From positions 1 to 64,000 of IMG/VR virus record IMGVR_UViG_3300032334_001950: a stretch of 64,000 bases of DNA. The stretch is one strand, 5' to 3'. The notes under the pieces are model-generated. The model saw only the letters and a program-made list of their open reading frames with translations. It was not told the origin of the DNA and ran no database searches. The number at the start of each line of letters is the position of its first letter. Positions within the stretch are counted from its first letter, which is position 1. Below, piece after piece: positions 15,612 through 23,384 of the stretch. The DNA is from a virus. The position numbers and the translations under genes are program-made.

Positions 15612-16061
15612 TTAATGGTCGATTGTCTGGAGCTGGACGCCAGCCTCCTCAAAGAGCCTAGCAGCCAACAAGAAGTTCTCCAGCCACCGCTCCGGGATTC
15701 CTCCCCTGGCGCTGACATAAACTTCGGCGGTCCCTGCATTGATCAAAGCAGCAGCACACCTACTGCAAGGATGAAAAGTTGTATAAGCAGTAGAACCCTC
15801 CGTGGAAATACCGTGGAGTGCTGCAGTGATGATTGCGTTGGTCTCTGCATGGATGGTTGCTTCATACTTGAATTCACGATCATTGAGACGATTCAAATCA
15901 TCACTAATGTTTTGCGGGAATCCGTTATATCCAGTGCTGATTATCTTCTTGTCCTTAACAAGAACACAGCCAACCTTGGTACTAGGATCCCTACTCCACG
16001 TAGCAATTTCATTCGCTATTCGCATAAAGCGAACGTGCCACTTCTCTTCTTTGTTATTCAT
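15612..16061 (-). CDS. Deoxycytidylate (dCMP) deaminase
   Basis: A 149-residue zinc-dependent cytidine-deaminase fold. HAE at 71-73 and PCSRC at 98-102 give the zinc ligands H71, C99 and C102 and the proton shuttle E73. GCVLVKDKKIISTGYNG is the substrate-binding beta region typical of dCMP deaminases. It converts dCMP to dUMP, which feeds the phage ThyX. Its ATG overlaps the upstream stop as ATGA. All catalytic residues are present. Confidence 0.9.
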   Translation of the reverse strand: MNNKEEKWHVRFMRIANEIATWSRDPSTKVGCVLVKDKKIISTGYNGFPQNISDDLNRLNDREFKYEATIHAETNAIITAALHGISTEGSTAYTTFHPCSRCAAALINAGTAEVYVSARGGIPERWLENFLLAARLFEEAGVQLQTIDH

Positions 16062-16228
16062 TTAGCAAAAGAAGCCTCCAATCTTTCAAGGATCACCTCC
16101 TCAATGATTACCTGGCGACCAATCAAAACATTGATGAATTTGGTCAATTGATCACTCATTTGCTGCAACTCTTCGTTGCCCAAATCATGGAGTGAAGCAC
16201 GGATGCAGTTTTCGTTTGTGGCGTCCAT
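16058..16228 (-). CDS. Hypothetical small helical protein
   Basis: A 56-residue protein, MDATNENCIRASLHDLGNEE onward, with a long C-terminal helix (FINVLIGRQVIIEEVILERL) suited to a coiled coil. It is first in the dCMP deaminase/SSB group, overlapping the deaminase start as ATGA. A TACGCT box lies 22 bases upstream. Confidence 0.6.
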   Translation of the reverse strand: MDATNENCIRASLHDLGNEELQQMSDQLTKFINVLIGRQVIIEEVILERLEASFAK

Positions 16229-16296
16229 GGTGTGGATGCAGGACGGACCCAGCGTACCGCATGATCAGCCAGGCGTCCATTACGATTCATCAACAG

Positions 16297-16302
16297 TAGA
16301 AT
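16297..16302 (+). promoter_or_regulatory. -10 box in shared AGTAGAAT element
   Basis: TAGAAT within AGTAGAATTGAA lies 25 bases before a GTG start. The identical 12-base string precedes the next gene. Confidence 0.55.
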
Positions 16303-16327
16303 TGAAATCATAGGCAGTGACTGCAAA

Positions 16328-17557
16328 GTGGCGTTATTTCCCGGTACAAACTTTAATTATTTTGGTAGCCAACAAAACACAGATGATGCCGACGAGTGGA
16401 ATAACGTCCCACAAGATAGTACAATATCTTTCGATCCAAGCTCACTGGACAAATCTGCAGGGAATTTCGGTGGTCAATATAGAGATGTAGCACTTGATCC
16501 CGGTCAATTTGCTAGGGCTTTTGCGCAGAAAATTTCCCAGGGTTACGGGGCAGTTGATAGGGCGTTAGGGGGAGTTTTGCCTGGTGGTGCAGATAGCCCA
16601 TATATTGGGGCATCTACTACAGCGGCTGGACGCAAGGGTGCAGTTGACGCAGCAAGTACCTGGGCTGTAGATGCTGCGTTACCGTTGGCGAATAAAGCCG
16701 CACTTGCCCTAGTCGACAGGGCCCAGAAGAACCCGGCAGCACAAATATCATTGCAAACGTTGAATGATATTCGACAAAGAGTAAGCAACACACTTGGTAA
16801 AGATGTCGTAGCATACGTCGGGCCAAAACAGTATCCCCATTTTGATCCATCAGATGAATTTTCAAAGGGGCCTGCTATCGCCTTACGGCCCTCCACACCC
16901 ACTACAGATTTGGGCATTATGCTATATGGGTCTAAACCGCAAAATCTTAGAGAATTTGAAAATACGCTTGTCCACTCACCCATAGCTTTACATGAGTTGG
17001 GGCATGCACTTAATACAGGAGACCCATTTGCAAATAGATTAGCAGAATCTCGAAACATGGATATCAATCGATTTACAGGGTATAGTCGCACGCCAAATTA
17101 CATAGCAGGTATTGGGGCGGCCACTTCAGATAAAAACGGAAACAAAAGTCTTTTGGCATCGGGCATACAGGGAGCCTTAGAATATTTAGCCGCGCCAGGC
17201 ACTCGGCATACGCTTGCAGAAGAAGCTTTGGCAAGCAGAAATGCAATAAATCTTGCTGATGAATTTAATTTACCTCGTGGCATTCCGGGACTTGGGGCTG
17301 CTTTTGGTACGTATGCTACATCTAGGGCCATGCCAGGATTCACTACGGGAGTCGCGTCTGAATTAGTCACACGCGGGGCTAGAGCATTTGGCAATGCAAT
17401 TGGTGATTACATTATTGACCCGATAGGTGACCGCATTAGGGGAAATGACTACAATCCCCTTGAACAACAATTGCGCAAGTACGGATACAATGAAAAAGAT
17501 TACAGGTTAGCCCAGCCAGGCGGATTTGGTGCACCTGTCCAAGTGCAGCACAAGTAG
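16328..17557 (+). CDS. Putative virion protein with HELGH zinc-protease motif
   Basis: A 409-residue protein read from GTG. The zincin motif HELGH lies at 222-226 in PIALHELGHALNT, and LAEEALASRN near residue 296 offers a Glu third ligand, as in gluzincins. Around the motif, FENTLVHSP and the Asn/Asp-rich flanks fit a metallopeptidase helix. The N-terminal third resembles other putative virion proteins here (Ala/Gly-rich helices, residues 95-130). It may be a packaged protease that processes virion or host proteins. The gene is a plus-strand island with an AGTAGAAT box. Family membership beyond the motif is not recognised. Confidence 0.6.
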   Translation: MALFPGTNFNYFGSQQNTDDADEWNNVPQDSTISFDPSSLDKSAGNFGGQYRDVALDPGQFARAFAQKISQGYGAVDRALGGVLPGGADSPYIGASTTAAGRKGAVDAASTWAVDAALPLANKAALALVDRAQKNPAAQISLQTLNDIRQRVSNTLGKDVVAYVGPKQYPHFDPSDEFSKGPAIALRPSTPTTDLGIMLYGSKPQNLREFENTLVHSPIALHELGHALNTGDPFANRLAESRNMDINRFTGYSRTPNYIAGIGAATSDKNGNKSLLASGIQGALEYLAAPGTRHTLAEEALASRNAINLADEFNLPRGIPGLGAAFGTYATSRAMPGFTTGVASELVTRGARAFGNAIGDYIIDPIGDRIRGNDYNPLEQQLRKYGYNEKDYRLAQPGGFGAPVQVQHK

Positions 17558-17560
17558 AAT
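17555..17560 (+). promoter_or_regulatory. -10 box in shared AGTAGAAT element
   Basis: TAGAAT within AGTAGAATTGAA overlaps the stop of the upstream gene and lies 24 bases before the next GTG start. Confidence 0.5.
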
Positions 17561-17584
17561 TGAACCATCAACAATAGAAGTACA

Positions 17585-18088
17585 GTGGCATTTTCTGGGG
17601 CAAGCCAATTCTTAAAAGATTTTCTTTCAGGAGCCGTATCAGGGGAGATACAACCTCCTGCCCCCGGTGGCGCCTCTTTTGCTGATTATATGGATCCAGC
17701 AGCAGACAAAAGCCCTTATTCATATCCAGCGGCACCGTCTCCCGCCGCTAAATCACCTAGCTTTAGTGATTACATGAATGCCCCTAGGACAGGTTTTCCA
17801 ACCATGACGCCTGTGCCGCCCCCTCAGCCAAGTCCTTTCAATTTCCAAGATTATATGAATAGAGGTTCCGCAAACCCCTTCCAATCCATGGGGATGCCCA
17901 GCAACTTTGATGGAACACAAATTGCAGCACAACCGGCGTTTGGCGGAGGCGGGATACCTGAGCACGTAAGGCAGTGGCGCAGACAAATTGATAATGTTTA
18001 TACGGATCCCTCAGATCGCGCAGCAGCTACAGCAAAATGGCTGGAGTGGCAAAAAGAAAATAACGCCGGACCTGTACGCGGCGTTTGA
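17585..18088 (+). CDS. Putative virion protein with FxDYM repeats
   Basis: A 167-residue Pro/Ala/Ser-rich protein read from GTG. A short motif occurs three times: SFADYMDP, SFSDYMNA and NFQDYMNR, separated by 30-40 disordered residues. The C-terminal 45 residues are helical and charged (VRQWRRQIDNVY, TAKWLEWQKEN). Repeated short linear motifs in a disordered chain suggest several docking sites for one partner, perhaps the neighbouring HELGH protein. Its stop abuts the polymerase stop on the other strand. Confidence 0.5.
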   Translation: MAFSGASQFLKDFLSGAVSGEIQPPAPGGASFADYMDPAADKSPYSYPAAPSPAAKSPSFSDYMNAPRTGFPTMTPVPPPQPSPFNFQDYMNRGSANPFQSMGMPSNFDGTQIAAQPAFGGGGIPEHVRQWRRQIDNVYTDPSDRAAATAKWLEWQKENNAGPVRGV

Positions 18089-19936
18089 TTAGTGGGTCTC
18101 CTCCCAGTTCTTACCAATACGGTACTCACCAGTAAACGGGCACTTCAATCCAAAGTATTCACCGGACTGGCGAATACCATCCACAATGCTCTTTGCAATA
18201 AATTCTGAATGCTGGGGACGTGCAAGCACCTGGAGTTCATCGTGGAACCAACCAACCGGTTGAAAATCCTCACCCGGATCCAACCCCGCTTTCGTTACTG
18301 TATCCCAGAAGATACAGGTAGCCTTCTTCATCAGGATCGCCCCCGTAGATTGTAGCAATTGGTTCAGCGCTGAATGCCTGGAGCGGATCAATAACTTGCG
18401 CCCATCAATGCCAACGAGGTGACCATTCTGCGTAATGCGCCGATCGATCAGATCTTTTAACTGCTTGATAGCAGGCAAGTTCACATAAAATGTATCAATT
18501 GTTACTTTTCCCTGCCTGTACTGCTCATCTTCAGTTGCTTCAGGGCAAATAATACTTCCGGCTTTCTTCACTCCAGCGCCATACAGCACGCCAAACGTCA
18601 ACCTCTTGGACAGATCCCGTGCTGCTTTAGGGATTTTCCCACTGGCTGGATCATACAATCCAAACAACGCAGCATTATGTGCATGGATATCAACGCTCGG
18701 ATCACTGACCAACCCAGCGTAAACACCCTCATCAAAGTAAGCAAGCCAAGCAGCTAGCGCCCGTAATTCCAAACCGGAAGCATCGGCACCCACTAGGTCC
18801 CATCCTTCTGGGGCATAGAACAAAGCGCGACACTCAGCACCGAAGGGCGCACCAACACTGGGCACCTGAGAGACGTTTGGATTACTGTGCGAAACCCTAC
18901 CGCTAACACATGAATTTGTATTGACGTTACCATGAATGCGGCCATCATTGTAGACGCGGCAATGATTAAGCCAAGCCTCTTTGCCATCTACAATCTGACC
19001 CAGTCGTTTATTGAGCAGTTGATACTCGGCCAGCATTTTTGCTTCAGGATATTTCTCCCCTAATTTTTCCAGAACATCGTCATCAACTTTGACGTTACCT
19101 TTTTCCGTAGATCCAAAAATAATTTCGGGGTAGCGCTGCTGCAACCGTTCTGCTGTCTGCTGCCTTGATCCTGGGTTAAATACGGTGATCTTGGTTTTAA
19201 GGGGCTTTCCTGTTTTAGCGGAGATGCGTTCCTCCTTAATTGGAGGGAAAACATCCTGGAGCTGATCGTCAATTTCAGTCCGCCTAGCTTTGAGTACATT
19301 GACGAGAGCGTATGCGGCCTTTTCATTGAACGGGAAGCCAAATTTCTCCTGTTCGGCCATGATACAACAGAACTCGTGCTCCAGATCGAAGGCCCTGGCG
19401 CTGATCTCCTGGGTCAACATGTAATTGTACAGCTCCAAGCTGACCAGGGTATCCCCCTCACAGTAGGTCTGCATGGCTGCTGACCAGTTATCCCATACCT
19501 TTTCACCGGGTTCTAGGGGTGCTTCAGCTTTGAATTTGATCTTTGATGTACCAAGCCGTTCTCCCCAGGCGGCTAAGCTATGGCGCCCTTTGTACTTAGA
19601 CTCAATATGGGAATACTTAGACTCATCCTCAGATTCAATCTCGGGGAACAGCAACCGGCTAACTACCAAGGTGTCGTAGATGTCGCAATCCGGTCTCAGT
19701 ATGAGATTGGGATACAGTTTACGTAGTACGGGTAGGTCAAACTTCAGCAAGTTATGGCCGACCAGTTGCCTTGCCTCTGCAATGTAGTCAAGGCCTGCTT
19801 CGATGCTGGGATGCCCCGGTTGGTTCGCACACGAGATCACCTCGCCCGTTTCCACGTGGCGCAGAACCAAGCAATGGACGCGATCCAGCTTGTGGAGCAA
19901 TCCATTGGTCTCCAGATCTAGCACGTAAGCGGTCAT
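18089..19936 (-). CDS. polA: DNA polymerase I (A family) with 3'-5' exonuclease
   Basis: A 615-residue phage PolA without a 5'-3' nuclease domain. The exonuclease has LDLETNG (D7, E9), VGHNLLKFDLP and YCEGDTLVSLELY. The polymerase has motif A DASGLELR near residue 382, motif B R-x3-K-x3-FG in RDLSKRLTFGVLYGAG near 445, and motif C HDEL near 564. The residue matching E. coli Phe762 is Phe, the version usually linked to virulent phages. It is the replicative polymerase, working with the primase-helicase and SSB. The ATG overlaps the upstream stop as ATGA. Confidence 0.95.
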   Translation of the reverse strand: MTAYVLDLETNGLLHKLDRVHCLVLRHVETGEVISCANQPGHPSIEAGLDYIAEARQLVGHNLLKFDLPVLRKLYPNLILRPDCDIYDTLVVSRLLFPEIESEDESKYSHIESKYKGRHSLAAWGERLGTSKIKFKAEAPLEPGEKVWDNWSAAMQTYCEGDTLVSLELYNYMLTQEISARAFDLEHEFCCIMAEQEKFGFPFNEKAAYALVNVLKARRTEIDDQLQDVFPPIKEERISAKTGKPLKTKITVFNPGSRQQTAERLQQRYPEIIFGSTEKGNVKVDDDVLEKLGEKYPEAKMLAEYQLLNKRLGQIVDGKEAWLNHCRVYNDGRIHGNVNTNSCVSGRVSHSNPNVSQVPSVGAPFGAECRALFYAPEGWDLVGADASGLELRALAAWLAYFDEGVYAGLVSDPSVDIHAHNAALFGLYDPASGKIPKAARDLSKRLTFGVLYGAGVKKAGSIICPEATEDEQYRQGKVTIDTFYVNLPAIKQLKDLIDRRITQNGHLVGIDGRKLLIRSRHSALNQLLQSTGAILMKKATCIFWDTVTKAGLDPGEDFQPVGWFHDELQVLARPQHSEFIAKSIVDGIRQSGEYFGLKCPFTGEYRIGKNWEETH

Positions 19937-20172
19937 CAGAAGAATTTCTTGTAAAGGCGGGCAACATTAACAATTTCCAAGTTCAACTCCTCACCCGCAT
20001 GTGCCTCCACCCTTGTGTACACATTCTTCGCTTCGGTGACGTCATGCAGACACAACGCCCGATTCAATGTCCGAGTATCATCAACACTTTCCAATTGAAA
20101 GCCGTTCCGCTCGGGATTTAGACATAGCACATGGGCTAGGTCGGCATCACACAGCACAAATCCTCTTTGCAT
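19936..20172 (-). CDS. Hypothetical protein upstream of polA
   Basis: A 78-residue soluble protein, MQRGFVLCDADLAHVLCLNP onward, mostly beta then helix. It is coupled to polA by an ATGA overlap, so it is probably co-translated and may assist replication. No family recognised. Confidence 0.55.
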   Translation of the reverse strand: MQRGFVLCDADLAHVLCLNPERNGFQLESVDDTRTLNRALCLHDVTEAKNVYTRVEAHAGEELNLEIVNVARLYKKFF

Positions 20173-20175
20173 TTT

Positions 20176-20460
20176 TCAATTCCTGATGCTTCTGTGATCG
20201 GGGATTGCCTTGAGCATAAAAATATCCAAGGCAATGTGCACTAGCGTAGGAACCATAGCAAAAGCCTTGGGGGGAAGCCCGCCGAACAAAGCTGACAGTT
20301 TATCCGCCAAATCTGTTCGATGCAACTCTTGAAATTCCACACTCAACATATTGGCAACATTCAACAAAAAATCTTCCAACGTGTCATCCTGGTGTTTTAA
20401 TTGTTCTACGATCTCCCACAACTCAGGGTCGCCTTGGATCATGTCAATAAGGTCATTCAT
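20176..20460 (-). CDS. Hypothetical helical protein
   Basis: A 94-residue all-helical acidic protein, MNDLIDMIQGDPELWEIVEQ onward, with a hydrophobic C-terminal helix. It heads the polA group; its ATG lies two bases from the divergent ATG at 20463. Confidence 0.55.
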   Translation of the reverse strand: MNDLIDMIQGDPELWEIVEQLKHQDDTLEDFLLNVANMLSVEFQELHRTDLADKLSALFGGLPPKAFAMVPTLVHIALDIFMLKAIPDHRSIRN

Positions 20461-20462
20461 AC

Positions 20463-21116
20463 ATGTGTGCCAATTACGGTGCTACTGTAGACGAAGAAAC
20501 CCTGGTCGGCAACCAAGTGAGACGTAAACCTAAACGGAAATTCAAAACCAAAACTTTTTGGGTTGGCGGCCAACGGTGCAGGATTTTTCTTGAGCCGCTG
20601 CATGAGTACACGCCAGGGTATTGGGTGTGGGGTGTAGGGTTTGTTGTTGGTGGATCACCCCGCCAACAGAGGGATTGGTTTTGGCGACGCAAGAACAAAC
20701 GTAGGAGGAAACTGGATAAGAAACTATTGGGCAATCAAGGGATCAAAGCAATCATTGCCGGATTTAATGAAGTCTTAAGGATTCGATGGAATATTGAAGG
20801 CGGCGATGTTTTGTTTCTCGATTGCACATCAGCAAAACCCGAACAACAATTTAAAGCTTGGTCCAGGTGGCATCGGCATCATCCCGAATGGGTCATCAGC
20901 TACGAAGAAAAAAAATTCTTTTGGTATCGACCCCCTTATTCAGATGACACCATCCGGGAACTGTTTGACGTAACACCAATCATTCCGGCGGATCCGCTGG
21001 CGAACACTGCTGGTCAGAACTACTACGATTGCTTTCGTGTTCGTCCAAAAGGGCACAGTAATCAGCTATCCAATGCGCAAATAGAAAATCTACTGAGCTT
21101 GGCTCTAACCAGCTAG
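20463..21116 (+). CDS. Hypothetical basic protein
   Basis: A 217-residue protein, Arg/Lys/Trp-rich near its middle (RQQRDWFWRRKNKRRRKLDK). The C-terminus is a mixed fold with aromatic clusters (WHRHHPEWVISYEEKKFFWY). The basic core suggests nucleic-acid binding. It is a lone plus-strand gene; its last 137 bases overlap a minus-strand gene tail to tail. No family recognised, and no clear promoter was found because the upstream DNA codes on the other strand. Confidence 0.55.
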   Translation: MCANYGATVDEETLVGNQVRRKPKRKFKTKTFWVGGQRCRIFLEPLHEYTPGYWVWGVGFVVGGSPRQQRDWFWRRKNKRRRKLDKKLLGNQGIKAIIAGFNEVLRIRWNIEGGDVLFLDCTSAKPEQQFKAWSRWHRHHPEWVISYEEKKFFWYRPPYSDDTIRELFDVTPIIPADPLANTAGQNYYDCFRVRPKGHSNQLSNAQIENLLSLALTS

Positions 21117-21243
21117 CAAGTATAAAGAGGGCATCCTTCAAGGCCTCTTTGCTTTCTTCGTGGTCGTCATCAACGCAACGAGTTAAGACAGCAAGAAGCC
21201 ATTTGTTTGGTTCCTTTCTAGGGTCAATATATTCATTTGTCAT
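20980..21243 (-). CDS. Hypothetical acidic protein
   Basis: An 87-residue protein, MTNEYIDPRKEPNKWLLAVL onward. Residues 20-65 form helices (ALKDALFILASWLEPSSVDF), and the C-terminus is Ser/Pro/Glu-rich. It is coupled to the upstream gene by ATGA. The 3' half lies antisense to the 20463 gene. Confidence 0.5.
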   Translation of the reverse strand: MTNEYIDPRKEPNKWLLAVLTRCVDDDHEESKEALKDALFILASWLEPSSVDFLFAHWIADYCALLDEHESNRSSSDQQCSPADPPE

Positions 21244-21422
21244 AGCGCAGCACTCCGGCGCATTTGCTCAACATAATTACCGATGTCGGGATCACCCTTC
21301 TTGGCTTGTTTGTAGTTGCTCAAGGCATTACAAAGACCAATCAAGGGTTCCCGTTCACCGGGCATTCCTAGGTATTCTTCAATGGCTTCTGCCATTTTTT
21401 CTGCGTGGCGTTGGTAATTCAT
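21240..21422 (-). CDS. Hypothetical small helical protein
   Basis: A 60-residue protein, MNYQRHAEKMAEAIEEYLGM onward, all alpha with a basic centre (LSNYKQAKKGD). It overlaps the downstream gene by four bases. No family recognised. Confidence 0.55.
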   Translation of the reverse strand: MNYQRHAEKMAEAIEEYLGMPGEREPLIGLCNALSNYKQAKKGDPDIGNYVEQMRRSAAL

Positions 21423-21491
21423 GTAGTATCAAGAGTGAAGGGAGTAAGATTTGAATGGCCGGAAGAAGAGCAGCGTCACGGCCATACTAAG

Positions 21492-21521
21492 GGGTGCCCC
21501 AGTTTCTGCTGCTTCCTGGGG
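21492..21521. repeat. Inverted repeat TGCCCCAG/CTGGGGCA
   Basis: Eight-base arms separated by a short spacer form a GC-rich hairpin downstream of the 21573-21704 gene. There is no T run, so it is either a weak stop or an RNA-stability element. A looser inverted repeat (GGCAG...CTGCC) follows at about 21536-21565. Confidence 0.45.
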
Positions 21522-21572
21522 CAGGTAAGCGAAGGGCAGTGCTACTGATCACAGTGCTGCCCCACCCCAACA

Positions 21573-21704
21573 TCAAGGAATAAGTAAGGCGGGGACAAGA
21601 AGCCACCACCAAGACCAATCAATAACGTGAGTGAGCTTTAAGGTAATAAACAAAAGAAATGCTGCACCCCCAAGGGTAAGAGCAGGCGGATTTGAAGAAG
21701 CCAT
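21573..21704 (-). CDS. Small one-TM membrane protein
   Basis: A 43-residue protein, MASSNPPALTLGGAAFLLFI onward, ending with a Trp-rich membrane segment (THVIDWSWWWLLVPALLIP). Tiny 'WSWWWVL' membrane proteins are frequent in phages and plasmids of many bacteria. Ten bases separate it from the upstream stop. Function unknown. Confidence 0.55.
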   Translation of the reverse strand: MASSNPPALTLGGAAFLLFITLKLTHVIDWSWWWLLVPALLIP

Positions 21705-21714
21705 GGAGGTTGCA

Positions 21715-21972
21715 TTACTCAGGAAGTTCCTGATCTAACAGCTTGTTGACTGCTTTCACAATAAAAGGGAACTCTTCGGGGTCAATCCTGATACTGGAGG
21801 CACCTGGCTTAACGGGATCATCAGGATATTGTGTAAGCACCAAAAAAGCACCACCAGCTTCATCTTCAAGGCTGACATGTGTAGCTTGAACACTGAAGAA
21901 TGGGTTGTTATCTTTTGGATGTACAGAAATACAAGTTGTTGTAAGTGTGTACGAATTGTTAGTGTTGGCCAT
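21715..21972 (-). CDS. Hypothetical protein
   Basis: An 85-residue beta-rich protein, MANTNNSYTLTTTCISVHPK onward, with an acidic C-terminal helix (FIVKAVNKLLDQELPE). It looks like a small single-domain fold. No family recognised. Confidence 0.55.
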   Translation of the reverse strand: MANTNNSYTLTTTCISVHPKDNNPFFSVQATHVSLEDEAGGAFLVLTQYPDDPVKPGASSIRIDPEEFPFIVKAVNKLLDQELPE

Positions 21973-22034
21973 GGGGAGGAGCAGGGGGCAAGGTCAGCTT
22001 ATCAGGCAAATAAACAAGGTTCAAGCTATCGTCA

Positions 22035-22448
22035 TCATTCTTCAAGTTCCACGTCAGATAAGCGCTCTGCATAAACGCTACAGCCGATGGCATCTTCCGT
22101 CTCTGCTTCGGGGAACCCAAAGGAACACCCGTTGCTGCCCATCAGACCGCAAGTATCGCAGGGGATTGCTGGCAGTTCAGCTGCTAAAGAAACAGGTTTG
22201 CCCAAGTCACGGGTCACTTGGTTGTATAACATTTTCTTAAAGTTTGACACGATGGCAGCATTCTCCTTAGCCAAAGCAAAGAAGTCTTGGCTTACTTCTT
22301 GGGTGGTTTCCATGTAGCCACAGAAGTCACATTTTTTTCTGCGTCGAATGCTGATCCTCTCCTTGGAGTGTTCGATGATGCGGAGGCCCCGCTTCTTGCA
22401 AGATGGGCAGGTGGGTAGGTTGCTTGCGTTGGCGGCTTCAATGCTCAT
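22035..22448 (-). CDS. Zinc-ribbon protein with NrdR-like N-terminus
   Basis: A 137-residue protein from MSIEAANASN. Residues about 12-55 carry CPSCKK...ISIRRRKKCDFCGYMETTQE, close in plan to the zinc ribbon of the NrdR repressor (CPxC, RRRREC, CG). NrdR's ATP-cone is absent. The C-terminal part has a second Cys set (CDTCGLMGSNGC, GCSVY). It may bind DNA or act as an RNA or protein adaptor. The upstream frame extension is rejected because the start overlaps the previous stop as ATGA. Confidence 0.6.
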   Translation of the reverse strand: MSIEAANASNLPTCPSCKKRGLRIIEHSKERISIRRRKKCDFCGYMETTQEVSQDFFALAKENAAIVSNFKKMLYNQVTRDLGKPVSLAAELPAIPCDTCGLMGSNGCSFGFPEAETEDAIGCSVYAERLSDVELEE

Positions 22449-22630
22449 TGTTTTTCTGCGAGGTTGACGTTGGCGGTAAGCAAAGCATAAACACATCCCA
22501 TGATCTCATGCAAATCTTGTTGAGAAAGGTTCTCAATAACGATGTTGTGAGATTGGATTCGGAGCATGACGGAAGCAAGCCCCCGTTCATCGTAGTACCC
22601 AGAGCAGTGGATGGGAGTTTGGTCAGTCAT
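22445..22630 (-). CDS. Hypothetical small protein
   Basis: A 61-residue protein from MTDQTPIHCSGYYD, with a beta start and a helix (DLHEIMGCVYALLTANVNLA). It overlaps neighbours by eight bases upstream and four downstream, part of a densely packed run. No family recognised. Confidence 0.55.
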   Translation of the reverse strand: MTDQTPIHCSGYYDERGLASVMLRIQSHNIVIENLSQQDLHEIMGCVYALLTANVNLAEKQ

Positions 22631-22823
22631 CGATGGAAGACAGGAACACTTTGATTGTTCGCCCATTATCCTGCAAACTTACCTTGACATCAGAGCATTC
22701 CAAATAAACAATCTCCCTGCCCCAGTTAGTGATGACTTCTACGCGGGTTACTTTGGGGTAGGAGTAAAGAAAGTCAACGTGCGGCAGTTGTAGGTTGTTC
22801 AAGTCATGTGGGTCTTTAGTCAT
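22623..22823 (-). CDS. Hypothetical beta-rich protein
   Basis: A 66-residue protein, MTKDPHDLNNLQLPHVDFLY onward, with alternating beta strands (VTRVEVITNWGREIVYLE, VKVSLQDNGRTIKVFL). It overlaps both neighbours. No family recognised. Confidence 0.5.
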   Translation of the reverse strand: MTKDPHDLNNLQLPHVDFLYSYPKVTRVEVITNWGREIVYLECSDVKVSLQDNGRTIKVFLSSIDD

Positions 22824-23059
22824 TGGCCCTCCAGTTCGGTGGCGATAGCGAGGATTCTTTCACGACTTTCTTGTGCTGTTAAAACCGGCACAAGAGTTGA
22901 ACCCCAAGGAGTTTTTGTCATTGGGATTGCCTGATCCGCAACAGCACGAAGGACAGCGGCAATACACACATAATCTTCTTTTATGGGACTATCTAGCCAA
23001 CCATAACCAACAATGTAGGCATCTAGCACCACCTGAGCCGCAGGGGAAAGGTCAGTCAT
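22820..23059 (-). CDS. Small cyanophage protein, LSPAAQ family
   Basis: A 79-residue protein from MTDLSPAAQVVLDAY. It has AAVLRAVADQ in the middle and ends ILAIATELEGQ. The gene at 24459 has the same frame (LSPTAHAVLDA, AAAVLRAAS, IRIAEELEG), so the two are paralogues. I know this family as a frequent small ORF in cyanobacterial phages; function unknown. Confidence 0.6.
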   Translation of the reverse strand: MTDLSPAAQVVLDAYIVGYGWLDSPIKEDYVCIAAVLRAVADQAIPMTKTPWGSTLVPVLTAQESRERILAIATELEGQ

Positions 23060-23384
23060 TGAGTTGCTCCAGTGCTTTGCGGATGGTGTCATAGTCACTA
23101 GGGCTGGGAATAACCCCATGTTCTAGACCCGTCAGACTGTGTAATGCCTGCTTTTTCAAGCTCGGCGGCTTAGGGCGGCATGCTTCGCGGAGTTCTGTAT
23201 GTTCGTGCTCGTGACCTTCTAGTTTCAACCACTCACAGCACCTTTCCAACTCAACGTCAGCACCCCATTGTGCGGCGCGGGTGGCTAATTGTTGCTTCCA
23301 TGATGTGGATAGATTGTCTATCGCGTCATACCACTGCTCCACCAACTCAGGTGGCGGGATGATCGGGTGTTGTTGGTCAGTCAT
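23052..23384 (-). CDS. Conserved small cyanophage protein
   Basis: A 110-residue protein, MTDQQHPIIPPPELVEQWYD onward, with RAAQWGADVELERCCEWL and RPKPPSLKKQALHSL. This 'PPELVxQW ... GADxELExCCEWL ... RPKPPSLKxQAL' layout is a recurrent cyanophage accessory family without known function. It overlaps thyX by four bases and the next gene by eight. Confidence 0.65.
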   Translation of the reverse strand: MTDQQHPIIPPPELVEQWYDAIDNLSTSWKQQLATRAAQWGADVELERCCEWLKLEGHEHEHTELREACRPKPPSLKKQALHSLTGLEHGVIPSPSDYDTIRKALEQLND

